Source: Chitinophaga filiformis | GTDB lineage: Bacteria > Bacteroidota > Bacteroidia > Chitinophagales > Chitinophagaceae | DNA: 64,000 bases | Reading direction: 5' to 3' | NCBI RefSeq assembly: GCF_023100805.1 | Contig: NZ_CP095855.1 | Coordinates: 6,675,001-6,739,000 of the forward strand | Part shown: positions 26,589 to 35,028 of the stretch, in pieces | How positions within the stretch are numbered: the first letter of the stretch is position 1 | Layout of the letters: each line of letters begins with the position of its first letter | The notes under the pieces: model-generated | What the model was told of the DNA's origin: nothing | What the model saw: the letters and a program-made list of their open reading frames with translations, nothing else | Databases searched by the model: none | Made by a program: the position numbers and the translations under genes

Positions 26589-27740
26589 CTAGGTATTAAT
26601 TTCAAAATCCCGGTTAAGGAATAGGTTATAGCACGGTAACACGGCAGAACAATCATCATTTCCGCCGATAATAAAACCAATCAGCCTGTTGGTCTGCTTT
26701 TCTACAACAGGAGCTCCCGAATCTCCGCCTACCGAGATCTTTTCTGTCAGGATGATCTCAGTAAATTTCTGGCGGTGCGGGCCTATTTCCACATTATTAG
26801 AGAGACTGAGTACCTTGCCTTCGTTCATGCCCGATACATATCCTATCATCACTACAGTAGTACCTTTTAGTGCCGACAGTTCTGAAAAGGGAACATGCTC
26901 CCTGATAGTAATAGATTCCTCTTCGTTCAACAGTGCTCTGGATAATCGCACTGCGGCATAGTCGTATTTCGAGGAATATTCCCCCTCGGCAACAATATGC
27001 GCATCCGTCCTCCCCCTCCCTATAGGGAAGAACGCCTGCCTGAAATCGCCTTTATATGGGCTAAGTGGAAAGAGATCACTCAACAGCACATGATAACAGG
27101 TCAGCAGGAAATGATCAAATGTATTTCCGTTCTTTCGCCGTACACTTAATGATCTTGTTCCAAACGTAGACATGTCTTTTTTGGGGCTTATTCCACCTCC
27201 TATATGTAGCGGTATATCACTTTCCATATCCCTCTTTGAAATCAAAACATTATGCGAGAAGGTCCCCACCTCCAACACATCCGTCAATATCCTGATCCCC
27301 CTGTAATGGATCTTCGGCAGCACTGTCACACTTAAATCAGCTGCATCTACCTTCTCTTTCACGTATACCAGCAATGACAACTCCTGTCCTTCATCAAAAT
27401 TCTTATTGCCGATACCGCAACCCACATAGCCCTTCACATCTTTCTTCAGGATGCTCTCTGCTTCCTTCAGCACCATCAGCAGTATGGCCATTTGCTGATC
27501 AGCAGGGAAGTCGGCCAGCTTACAATCATCCAACTGAAAATTGATATTGTAAAACCCTCCGCTCCAATAGTAAAACCCATCGGCAGATCTGTACCACAGG
27601 TAATTACCATCCACCACATCTCCATACACCACAGCATTCACTTCCACCGTATCACCGGGCGACACGTAACCTGCCAGCTGACCGGTAGTGCCGGGCTTAC
27701 CTGCCCGTTTGTTTACATGTTGGGAAACCAGGAGTTGCAT
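26589..27740 (-). CDS. Trypsin-like serine protease with N-terminal SH3-like domain
   Basis: A 383-residue protein. Residues 1-62 look like a bacterial SH3-type module (LAGYVSPGDTVEV, LWYRSADGFYYWSGGF). From about 150 a chymotrypsin-fold protease follows, with His217 (LLTCYHVLL), Asp260 (KYDYAAVRLS) and Ser341 (VGGDSGAPVV), the full triad in canonical order. No signal peptide is visible, so it seems cytoplasmic unless exported by another route. This is odd beside the clearly exported and membrane neighbours. It lies 2 bp downstream of the membrane protein gene. The DCSAVLPCYNLFL tail is not recognised. A regulatory protease acting on an operon partner is a reasonable but unproven idea. Confidence 0.87.
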   Translation of the reverse strand: MQLLVSQHVNKRAGKPGTTGQLAGYVSPGDTVEVNAVVYGDVVDGNYLWYRSADGFYYWSGGFYNINFQLDDCKLADFPADQQMAILLMVLKEAESILKKDVKGYVGCGIGNKNFDEGQELSLLVYVKEKVDAADLSVTVLPKIHYRGIRILTDVLEVGTFSHNVLISKRDMESDIPLHIGGGISPKKDMSTFGTRSLSVRRKNGNTFDHFLLTCYHVLLSDLFPLSPYKGDFRQAFFPIGRGRTDAHIVAEGEYSSKYDYAAVRLSRALLNEEESITIREHVPFSELSALKGTTVVMIGYVSGMNEGKVLSLSNNVEIGPHRQKFTEIILTEKISVGGDSGAPVVEKQTNRLIGFIIGGNDDCSAVLPCYNLFLNRDFEINT

Positions 27741-27742
27741 TA

Positions 27743-29239
27743 TTAACCTTTTCTGTCTGTGATCTTCAATTGTTCTGTAGGTGTACCGGAAGGAGTCGAT
27801 GCCGGCTGGCCGGAAGAAGGGAGTCCTGTCGCGGGATTGTTGGCATCTGCACCTGCTACAGGTTTCGGGCCGGCAGCTCTCAGGCGGATCACCTTGTTCA
27901 GCAGATCAAACCAGAAGGGGGCGCCCAGGCTGACAGCCAACGCTGTCAACACCCAGCCGAAAATGGTGAATAGTCCTCCCTTCTGCAAAGGATGGAATTG
28001 CAGGAACTTACGGGGCTGACAGTCCTCGCGGTTGGCTTTTGATTCCAGCAGTGCCTGTGCGATGATCTCCTGCTGTTGTTTGGTAAATCCCCGGTTGTCA
28101 AGACTATCGATAATAGCACGTACACCTTTGGAGGTGTCTTTGTAATTCCATCCCAGCCCTAAGATGTAGTTGGCTTTGTCAATATCGCTCAGGGTCATCT
28201 GCATGGCATCCTTTAACTGCGGATCTACCAATGCGACCGTTTGTTTTACTATTACGGTATCAGGAGCCGGCGCGGCTTCGGCCGCCTTTTCTTTTTTTAC
28301 ATCTGCAGCATCAACAAGACCTGCACTATCTTTCGCCTGAGCTACCGAATCTGTCGGGGCGCCTGTAGCTGCCGGCGCGCCGGGGTCTTTTTTACTGCCG
28401 GCTCTTTTTTCCGCAGCGGCTGTCTTTGCTGCATCTACTTTTTGTATGAGCGTGTCATAACGGCTCTGGGAATTAATAGCCAGCTGCACCAGGTTTTCCC
28501 GGGCCGTTCTGTCTTTCGACAGAATACTCGTGATAGTGATCGTATCTGCGTTAAAGATCACTGCAATCACAATTCCGATGAGAAAGAGGATGAATTGGGT
28601 CTGCCGCTTGTACCAGCCGGCTACCCTGTCCATTGTATCGTTGTACCATTTTTCCAGGAGCGCCCGGAAACGGTCTGCGTCTCCCTGCGCGTCCCTGTAC
28701 AGTTGCTGCAGATAACGCAACGTTTCATCATCGAAACGATAGCTCCTCCCGTTGGCATCAATGGCGCCACTATCGAACAGCGCCTCTTTGATCTTACTCA
28801 TTTGAGGAACAAGCCCGTCGTAGTCTTCACCACGCAGTAATAACATCAGTGTATTGGCGAAGGAAGAAGGTGCAATGTAGGCTGGCTTACTATTCCAGCT
28901 GCTTTCTGACAGGTATTTAATAGCGGGATGTTTATAGAATGCTTTTGTAGCCCCATTTTCATTCAGCGGACATTTAAAATGCTTCCAGTTCTCTGACACT
29001 GCCGCCCACCAGCGACGGATGCCTGATGCCATATAAGAAAAGATCGTATTATTTTCAGGCGCTTCCGCTATCCCGTTGGTCCTGTCTTCCAGCATATTCC
29101 TCAGCGCCTTCATCAACATCCTCGGCCGGAGACTTAGCCACTGAGCAATGATCTCTTGTACTATAGTGGCAAGCAGGCTATATAAAAGGAAGATGAAGAT
29201 CAATCCGATACAAACGTCCAGGGCAACATTGTTAAGCAT
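27743..29239 (-). CDS. Inner-membrane protein, first gene of the protease-patatin operon
   Basis: A 498-residue protein with one N-terminal span (residues 7-28, VCIGLIFIFLLYSLLATIV), a soluble helical domain (30-205), a second span (about 208-226, FILFLIGIVIAVIFNAD), a long Ala/Lys/Pro/Asp-rich low-complexity insert (about 280-345), and a third span near 425-445 (LFTIFGWVLTALAVSLGAPF) followed by a Pro/Gly/Ala-rich tail. The layout recalls uncharacterised Bacteroidota membrane proteins; I know no function for them. It starts the operon, and its minus-strand promoter should lie within 29240-29340, where only imperfect promoter boxes are seen. Confidence 0.8.
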   Translation of the reverse strand: MLNNVALDVCIGLIFIFLLYSLLATIVQEIIAQWLSLRPRMLMKALRNMLEDRTNGIAEAPENNTIFSYMASGIRRWWAAVSENWKHFKCPLNENGATKAFYKHPAIKYLSESSWNSKPAYIAPSSFANTLMLLLRGEDYDGLVPQMSKIKEALFDSGAIDANGRSYRFDDETLRYLQQLYRDAQGDADRFRALLEKWYNDTMDRVAGWYKRQTQFILFLIGIVIAVIFNADTITITSILSKDRTARENLVQLAINSQSRYDTLIQKVDAAKTAAAEKRAGSKKDPGAPAATGAPTDSVAQAKDSAGLVDAADVKKEKAAEAAPAPDTVIVKQTVALVDPQLKDAMQMTLSDIDKANYILGLGWNYKDTSKGVRAIIDSLDNRGFTKQQQEIIAQALLESKANREDCQPRKFLQFHPLQKGGLFTIFGWVLTALAVSLGAPFWFDLLNKVIRLRAAGPKPVAGADANNPATGLPSSGQPASTPSGTPTEQLKITDRKG

Positions 29240-29348
29240 CTTGGGGGTATGAGTATGAATAATTACATGACCGTAAATTAAAAGTTTCTATTCCCCCAAA
29301 AAATACCAACTACTTTGTATTTTTCCTTTTGGCCTAAAACGAAAAAAG

Positions 29349-29375
29349 AGGCTCATGCCAAATATAAATGAGCCT
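29349..29375 (-). terminator. Second terminator-like hairpin after the S41 protease gene
   Basis: A perfect 8-bp stem (aggctcat / atgagcct) with an 11-nt loop. On the minus strand it runs into a six-T tract. It lies behind the main terminator at 29427-29458 and insulates the following operon. Confidence 0.7.
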
Positions 29376-29426
29376 CCTGAGAATAGCTTAAAAGCCTGCC
29401 GGTCTCCGTCAGGTATCCGAACAAAA

Positions 29427-29458
29427 AGAGCCCGTATCTTACTTTTGATACGGGCTCT
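29427..29458 (-). terminator. Rho-independent terminator of the S41 protease gene
   Basis: A perfect 12-bp stem (agagcccgtatc / gatacgggctct) with an 8-nt loop is followed on the minus strand by TTTTTG. It sits 22 bp after the stop at 29481. The flanking sequence tcaggtatccg is shared with the terminator near 43703. Confidence 0.9.
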
Positions 29459-29480
29459 CTTCCTTTTAATAGTATGTTCT

Positions 29481-32400
29481 TTACCTGATCTCTTTCAACA
29501 TCTCTGTCACCGCTGCTTCCAGCTGGTCGTCCCTGCCGGTCAACGCATTTTCATAACGCAGCGGCACGCGGATATCCGGCTCCAGCTGCGTGTTTTCCAG
29601 CGGGTGATCGCCGGTTCTGCCAATTACGCCCACCATTGGGATACCGAATACCAGCGAAGGATCTATCTGACGTTCCCACCATACCGCAGTACCTGTTCCC
29701 GGTACCGGCATGCCTACCAGCTTACCGAGGTTGTCCTGTTTGTAGATGAAAGGAAAGATGTGCGCATCGCTATAGTTCCCCTCTCCCATCAGCACGCAGC
29801 TGGGTCTTGTCCAACGGGTCTGTGGTTCCCATGCCTTGGTTCTGTGCCCCTGCGGTGCAAAGTTTATATATGCTTTTCCACCCAGGAAATTGTACAGGTC
29901 ATCGTGCAGCCATCCACCGCCATTGAAACGGGTGTCTACGATCAGTGCCTGTTTCTCCCTGTTCTTACCCATTACTTCATCGTACACTGAACGGAAACTG
30001 GCGTCGTTCATACTCTGTACATGCACATATCCTACTTTGCCACCGCTCAGTTTATCCACCATATTACGCATGCTGTTTACCCAGCGTTTGTACATGAGGT
30101 TACCTTCATCATTACCGGAGATAGGTTTTACAGATTCATCCCAGCGTTTCTGTGTGGCCGGATCATAGATGCTTACCAGGATATTGTTGCCTGCTTTACG
30201 GTTCAGCAGTTTAGCCCAATCCTGTTGTGCTGTAATTTCCTCTCCGTCTATACGCTCGATGATATTACCTTTTTTCAGTTTGCTGGAAGCCTTGTCGAAA
30301 GGTCCGCCTGCTATCACTTCATCCACTTTCAGTCCATTACCAGTGTATGTTTCATCATATAGTACACCCAGTGCAGCGGTGTTATCGCCATCGGGGCGGG
30401 ATGCGTAGTAACGGCCGCCGGTATGCGATGCGTTCAGTTCTCCCAGCAGTTCGCTGAGCAGTTCCTGGAAGTCGTAGTTGTTACTGATATGCGGCAGGAA
30501 ACGCTCGTAGTTCTTTGCATATGCTTCCCAATCTATCTTTTTCAGTGTAGCGGGGTCGTAGAACTTATCTTCCACCTGTTTCCAGGCATGTTCATAGATG
30601 TAACGGCGCTCTGCTTCCTGGTCAAGCAGGAACTCTGTGCTGATGCTGACAGGCGTGATCTTGCCTGAAGCAGCATCTACTTTCACAACGCTGCCACGGT
30701 TGCTCACGAAGATGCTGTTACCATCTTTGCTCAGCTCAATACTACCGGGGCTGCCACCTAATTTGGCCAGTATCTTCGTCTCTCCTGTTCTTGGTTCTGT
30801 CACCCACAGATCATAACCTTTTTCAAAAGAGGCCATGTAGTATACCTTGCTGGCGTCATTGTTCAGCACATAATCGCTGATAGAAGCACTGTTGATGGTC
30901 ATCCGGATGATCCTGCTGTCGAGGTTATCGAAGTCAGGGTTAAAAGGTTTCTTCGGAGCAGCAGTATCCTTCTTCGCTGTTGCGGAATCTTTACCGGATT
31001 TCTTTGCGTTGTCTTCTTTTTCTTTCAGCAGGTTGAATTCGTCCTTTGAGAGTTTATACCGGTCATATGCTTCCTGGTCAAAGAACACCCCGAAGATGTC
31101 CACTTCCGTGGCGCCTTGTCTGGCCAGGCCGCGGCGACCATTACGATCGCTCAGCCAGGTCATTACTTTACCGTCTGCCGCCCATTTATTGCTGTTTTCT
31201 CCAAAGCCGCTCATTACAGGATAAATGGTCTGTCCTTTACCGTCTGCAGCGATGATAGCCGCATTGCTGACATTGAAATAACCCTGATGATCGTCGGTCA
31301 CGATCCACTTTCCATCGGGGCTCCAGAAGAATTGCCAGTCGCCGTCAGAGTAGGAATAGTTATGCCCGGCCGGCAGCAGGGTGCGGCTTTTTTTCGAAGC
31401 GATATTATATACACGCAATACGTTCCTGTCTTCCATATAGGCAATTTCTTTGCCATCGGGAGAGAACAGGGGCTGAAATTCCTCCGCTTCCGTAGCAATG
31501 AGTGGTTCTTCCTTCAGGATCGTAGATGCGAAGAAATAGGGCTCTTCTGAGCGGACAATGGAAGCCTGGTAGATGTCCCAGTTGCCTTTCCTTTCTGCCG
31601 CATAAACGATATGTTTACCGTCAGGCGCCCAGGATACGGACCGTTCCTGCTGGGGTGTATTGGTGATGCGTTTGGTCATATTGCCTTCCACGCTGGTCAC
31701 AAAGATCTCCCCACGGGCTACAAAGGCCATTTCCTTTCCGTTGGGGCTCATGGAAAACTCTGTTACATTGCCGTTTATCGACAATGGTTTCGTTACTGAA
31801 GAACGGCCATCATTAAAGATCTGCACGGGCACTTTCTTTGGCTGCTGACCTTCTTTCAATGTATAGATCTCCCCGTTCCAGGTAAAGCAAAGCAGGTTGT
31901 CGTCCGATTTAGACAGGTGACGCACCGGATGCTTTTCAAAGCGGGTAAGCTGTTGTAATTTATTCTTGTCTGTTAAAGATCCTTTGAAGAGGTTCTGGGA
32001 GATGCCTCCTTTCTCACTCAGGTAAAACACCTGGTCATTATCTGCAAACAGGGGCTCACGATCTTCACCTTCATAGCCCGATACCTGTTTGTAGATTTTA
32101 GCGGCCATGTCATATACCCAGATGTCGCGGGTCACTGCCGACACATGGTGTTTACGCCAGGGGTCTTCGTATCCTTTTACGTCCTGGAAGACAAGCTGCG
32201 TGCCTTTCGCGTTGTAGTGGGCAGACTCGGCGCCGGCTGCGCTGACCAGGATGGAGCGGCCACCGGTAACGGGTACATTATACAGGTTGTCGAACAGGCC
32301 GGAGCTAAAACGTACGCTGCTGGCCGGCGCATTGCGGGCGCTGCCGAAAAGCACCTGTTTATTGTCGGGTGTAAAATCGTACGGAACATCTGCAGCGCTG

Positions 32401-32717
32401 TTGTAGGTCAGGCGTACAGGTGTACCACCTGCGGCCGGCATTACAAATACGTCGAAGTTACCGTAACGGTCACTGGCGAAGGCAATGGATTTACCGTCAT
32501 GGCTCCAGACGGGCATCATGTCCTGGGCTTCATGAATGGTGATGGGAACGGCCACACCACCATTCGCATCTACCCGGTAGATGTCTCCCTTGTAACCGAA
32601 AGCGATGGTCTTTCCATCAGGAGAAATAGCAGGGTATCGTAACCATAAGGCGTTTTCCTGTGCATAGCCTGTTGTAGCAGCATAGCACATTGTAAGAACG
32701 AGTAGTAGTTTTCTCAT
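29481..32717 (-). CDS. Tricorn-type S41 peptidase with WD40-like beta-propeller
   Basis: An exported protease of 1078 residues. The signal peptide ends at GYAQ (residue 19). Residues about 25-600 form beta-propeller repeats of the PD40/TolB type (AISPDGKTIAFG, PVWSHDGKSIAFASDR, VSWAPDGKHIVYAAER), a Lys-rich linker near 575-600, and a PDZ-like domain at about 780-860. The tail-specific protease core follows: Ser764-His765 (LNASHTGG), the DTRFNGGGW segment and Ser983 in GNYSDAHIFP. This is the active-site layout of the tricorn protease. It probably degrades peptides or misfolded proteins in the periplasm, handing products to the amino acid pool. An amino acid permease gene lies directly upstream on the same strand, but about 100 bp away, so a shared transcript is unproven. 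Confidence 0.95.
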   Translation of the reverse strand: MRKLLLVLTMCYAATTGYAQENALWLRYPAISPDGKTIAFGYKGDIYRVDANGGVAVPITIHEAQDMMPVWSHDGKSIAFASDRYGNFDVFVMPAAGGTPVRLTYNSAADVPYDFTPDNKQVLFGSARNAPASSVRFSSGLFDNLYNVPVTGGRSILVSAAGAESAHYNAKGTQLVFQDVKGYEDPWRKHHVSAVTRDIWVYDMAAKIYKQVSGYEGEDREPLFADNDQVFYLSEKGGISQNLFKGSLTDKNKLQQLTRFEKHPVRHLSKSDDNLLCFTWNGEIYTLKEGQQPKKVPVQIFNDGRSSVTKPLSINGNVTEFSMSPNGKEMAFVARGEIFVTSVEGNMTKRITNTPQQERSVSWAPDGKHIVYAAERKGNWDIYQASIVRSEEPYFFASTILKEEPLIATEAEEFQPLFSPDGKEIAYMEDRNVLRVYNIASKKSRTLLPAGHNYSYSDGDWQFFWSPDGKWIVTDDHQGYFNVSNAAIIAADGKGQTIYPVMSGFGENSNKWAADGKVMTWLSDRNGRRGLARQGATEVDIFGVFFDQEAYDRYKLSKDEFNLLKEKEDNAKKSGKDSATAKKDTAAPKKPFNPDFDNLDSRIIRMTINSASISDYVLNNDASKVYYMASFEKGYDLWVTEPRTGETKILAKLGGSPGSIELSKDGNSIFVSNRGSVVKVDAASGKITPVSISTEFLLDQEAERRYIYEHAWKQVEDKFYDPATLKKIDWEAYAKNYERFLPHISNNYDFQELLSELLGELNASHTGGRYYASRPDGDNTAALGVLYDETYTGNGLKVDEVIAGGPFDKASSKLKKGNIIERIDGEEITAQQDWAKLLNRKAGNNILVSIYDPATQKRWDESVKPISGNDEGNLMYKRWVNSMRNMVDKLSGGKVGYVHVQSMNDASFRSVYDEVMGKNREKQALIVDTRFNGGGWLHDDLYNFLGGKAYINFAPQGHRTKAWEPQTRWTRPSCVLMGEGNYSDAHIFPFIYKQDNLGKLVGMPVPGTGTAVWWERQIDPSLVFGIPMVGVIGRTGDHPLENTQLEPDIRVPLRYENALTGRDDQLEAAVTEMLKEIR

Positions 32718-32821
32718 AAATAAAGGCGGCTGTTAATTCACTATCCAAGATAGTAAATGCAATAACGTCTTTATTCCTGAAATGATAAGTGGCGTTCTTT
32801 CCTGATGGCGTTCCTGCTTTG

Positions 32822-34258
32822 TCAGCTATTCCGTAGTTTACTGTGTTTGCGGCCATACCCGAAGTAGATGGCGAAGCCGATGAGCAGCCATACGATCAGC
32901 CTTATCCAGGTGTCGAGCGGTAAGGAGAACATCATCAGCAGGCAGGTGAGGATACCGAGTATCGGTACTACCGGCACAAAAGGTGTTTTGAAAGCCCTTG
33001 GGATGTCCGGCTGTTTAACACGCAGGATGATAACACCCAGGCAGACCATTACGAAGGCCAGCAGGGTACCGATGCTGGTCATCTCTCCCACTACATGAAT
33101 GGGTACCAGTCCGGCGAAAAGGCTGATGAAGATACAGAGTACAATATTTGACTTGTAAGGAGTAGCAAAGCGGGGATGCAGTACGGCGAATACCGGCGGC
33201 AGCAATCCGTCTTTACTCATGGAATAGAACACCCTCGACTGGCCCAGCAGGTCTACCAGGATCACGGAGGTATATCCTATCAGGATCGCCGCAATGACGG
33301 CCAGGAACAACCACTCATACGGCGTATGCGCGATGGCGACAGCTACAGGAGCCGCATTGTCTTTGAACTCGGTATAATGCGCCAGTCCCGTCATGACGTA
33401 ACCAAACAGCACGAAAAGGATGGTACATACGATGAGTGAGCCCAGTATGCCCACGGGCATGTTCTTTTTGGGGTTCTTTGTTTCCTGCGCCATAGTAGCT
33501 ACAATATCAAAACCAATGAACACAAAGAAGACCACCCCTGCCCCACGCAGGATGCCGCTTACGCCGAAATGCCCGAATTCGCCTGTATTCTGCGGAATGA
33601 AAGGCTTATAATTCTCCGGGTTGATATAATGCCAGCCCAGGGCAATGAACACCAGTACCACGCTGATCTTCAGCGCAACCACGATGGCATTGAACAATGC
33701 GGAGCCTTTTGTACCGAAAATGATGATGGAAGTGATAAACACGATGATCAATACCGCCGGCAGGTTGATATAACCATGTATCTGTGAACCGTCTGCCAGT
33801 TTGATGAGCTCGAACGGCGAGGTAACCAGTTGCGCCGGCAGGTGAATATTGAACTTATCAAGGAAGGTAACGAGGTATTTAGACCAGCTGATACCCACGG
33901 TGGCAGCGCCTACTGAGTATTCCAGCACCAGGTCCCAGCCTATGATCCAGGCAAAGAGCTCGCCCAGCGTAGCATAAGCATACGTATAGGCACTACCGGC
34001 AACGGGCACCATAGAGGCCATTTCTGCGTAGCAGAGGGCACTGAAGGCGCAGCCGACAGCTGCAAGAATGAAAGACAGTATAACGGCAGGACCGGTATTG
34101 TTGGCGGCGGCTATGCCTGTGAGGGAAAAAAGACCAGCGCCTATGATCACGCCAATGCCTATAGCAATGAGATTGATACCCCCGAGATTACGTCTTAATG
34201 TGTTGGCCCCGCTCTGAGCAGCCTCCTGCTGAAGACTTTCAATTGATTTTTTTATCAC
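32822..34258 (-). CDS. Cationic amino acid transporter-like APC permease
   Basis: A 478-residue inner-membrane transporter with 12 or more spans. The family signature is GINLIAIGIGVIIGAGLFSL in span 1, with YAEMASMVPVAGSAYTYAYA and the FFVFIGFDIVATMAQETKNP loop typical of the CAT/YfnA-like branch of the APC superfamily. It should import an amino acid by proton symport or exchange; which one is not readable. A good Bacteroidota promoter lies 20 bp upstream of the start (34279-34310), giving a short leader. Downstream after about 100 bp comes the tricorn-type protease on the same strand. Confidence 0.92.
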   Translation of the reverse strand: MIKKSIESLQQEAAQSGANTLRRNLGGINLIAIGIGVIIGAGLFSLTGIAAANNTGPAVILSFILAAVGCAFSALCYAEMASMVPVAGSAYTYAYATLGELFAWIIGWDLVLEYSVGAATVGISWSKYLVTFLDKFNIHLPAQLVTSPFELIKLADGSQIHGYINLPAVLIIVFITSIIIFGTKGSALFNAIVVALKISVVLVFIALGWHYINPENYKPFIPQNTGEFGHFGVSGILRGAGVVFFVFIGFDIVATMAQETKNPKKNMPVGILGSLIVCTILFVLFGYVMTGLAHYTEFKDNAAPVAVAIAHTPYEWLFLAVIAAILIGYTSVILVDLLGQSRVFYSMSKDGLLPPVFAVLHPRFATPYKSNIVLCIFISLFAGLVPIHVVGEMTSIGTLLAFVMVCLGVIILRVKQPDIPRAFKTPFVPVVPILGILTCLLMMFSLPLDTWIRLIVWLLIGFAIYFGYGRKHSKLRNS

Positions 34259-34278
34259 AGGTAAAGTTGGTTTGGCTG

Positions 34279-34310
34279 CAAAGGTAAGTCTCTTCCTATT
34301 ACCCTACAAA
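34279..34310 (-). promoter_or_regulatory. Promoter of the APC permease gene
   Basis: On the minus strand: TTTG (34310-34307), 20 nt, TACCTTTG (34286-34279). Both boxes and the spacing match the Bacteroidota sigma-factor consensus (TTTG, 19-21 nt, TAnnTTTG). The start codon at 34258 follows after about 20 nt. Confidence 0.75.
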
Positions 34311-35028
34311 ATTAATAGGTTTTATATTTCCTCCGACCGGTCTTCAACTATTTTGGTTCTGTTAACATCTCATTAACGAGTTCAATCGTCCTCTTTTATA
34401 ACTTAGACAATATATTTCATAGGTATAGGGATATCAGACAGCTGCTCTTTATAGGGCGGCTTATTTTTTAGATATACCTTTAGCGTGATTTTATCGCGTA
34501 TTTATAGTGAAAAAACGACTATGCCAGATCAGGACATAAGCGCCTGAACGCCCGCAGGGCTTGAGCTCAGCACAATTACCAGTAACAATGATGACATGTA
34601 TGGCGCCTATACGGAGCAAGGGAGCCCCTGAGCATTGCACATTCCTTTTCCGGGAAGCGGAAGAATGGGATGCGGAGAGCTGATTTGCAAAGTGCCCGTT
34701 AAAGGTGCAGATTTGCGCTGCGTGTTATGCGGGTAAGTACATGGGAATTTTACGGAAGTTTTGAAAAGACCGGATAAGGACTATCGGGCTTCCCGGGGAA
34801 ATTTCGGTGCGGAGCCTAACAACCACGTTATTACCCGGTAGTAAAACAATATCTGGCGGCTCAGCGTCTGGGTAGGCACCGGAAGCATAACAGGCGGGCC
34901 GACCGTAATTGAACATCTTTTGTGTCAAAAACGAACACTTTACCGATGCGCGCCACTCATAAATATCACCATATCAATCTGATACAATGCTGGCATTGCA
35001 TTGGTAGCCTGCATTGCAAACCGCATAT
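34311..35028. other. Intergenic region without a supported gene
   Basis: About 720 bp between divergent genes. A short minus-strand frame at 34725-34928 has no coding character. There is a tacctttag near 34475 that resembles a -7 box but has no matching -33 box. Nothing else is supported. Confidence 0.5.

Noticed and set aside
34725..34928. 67-residue minus-strand frame in the gap before the FtsX permease
   Set aside because: No signal peptide, family pattern or promoter; composition is that of the surrounding noncoding DNA.
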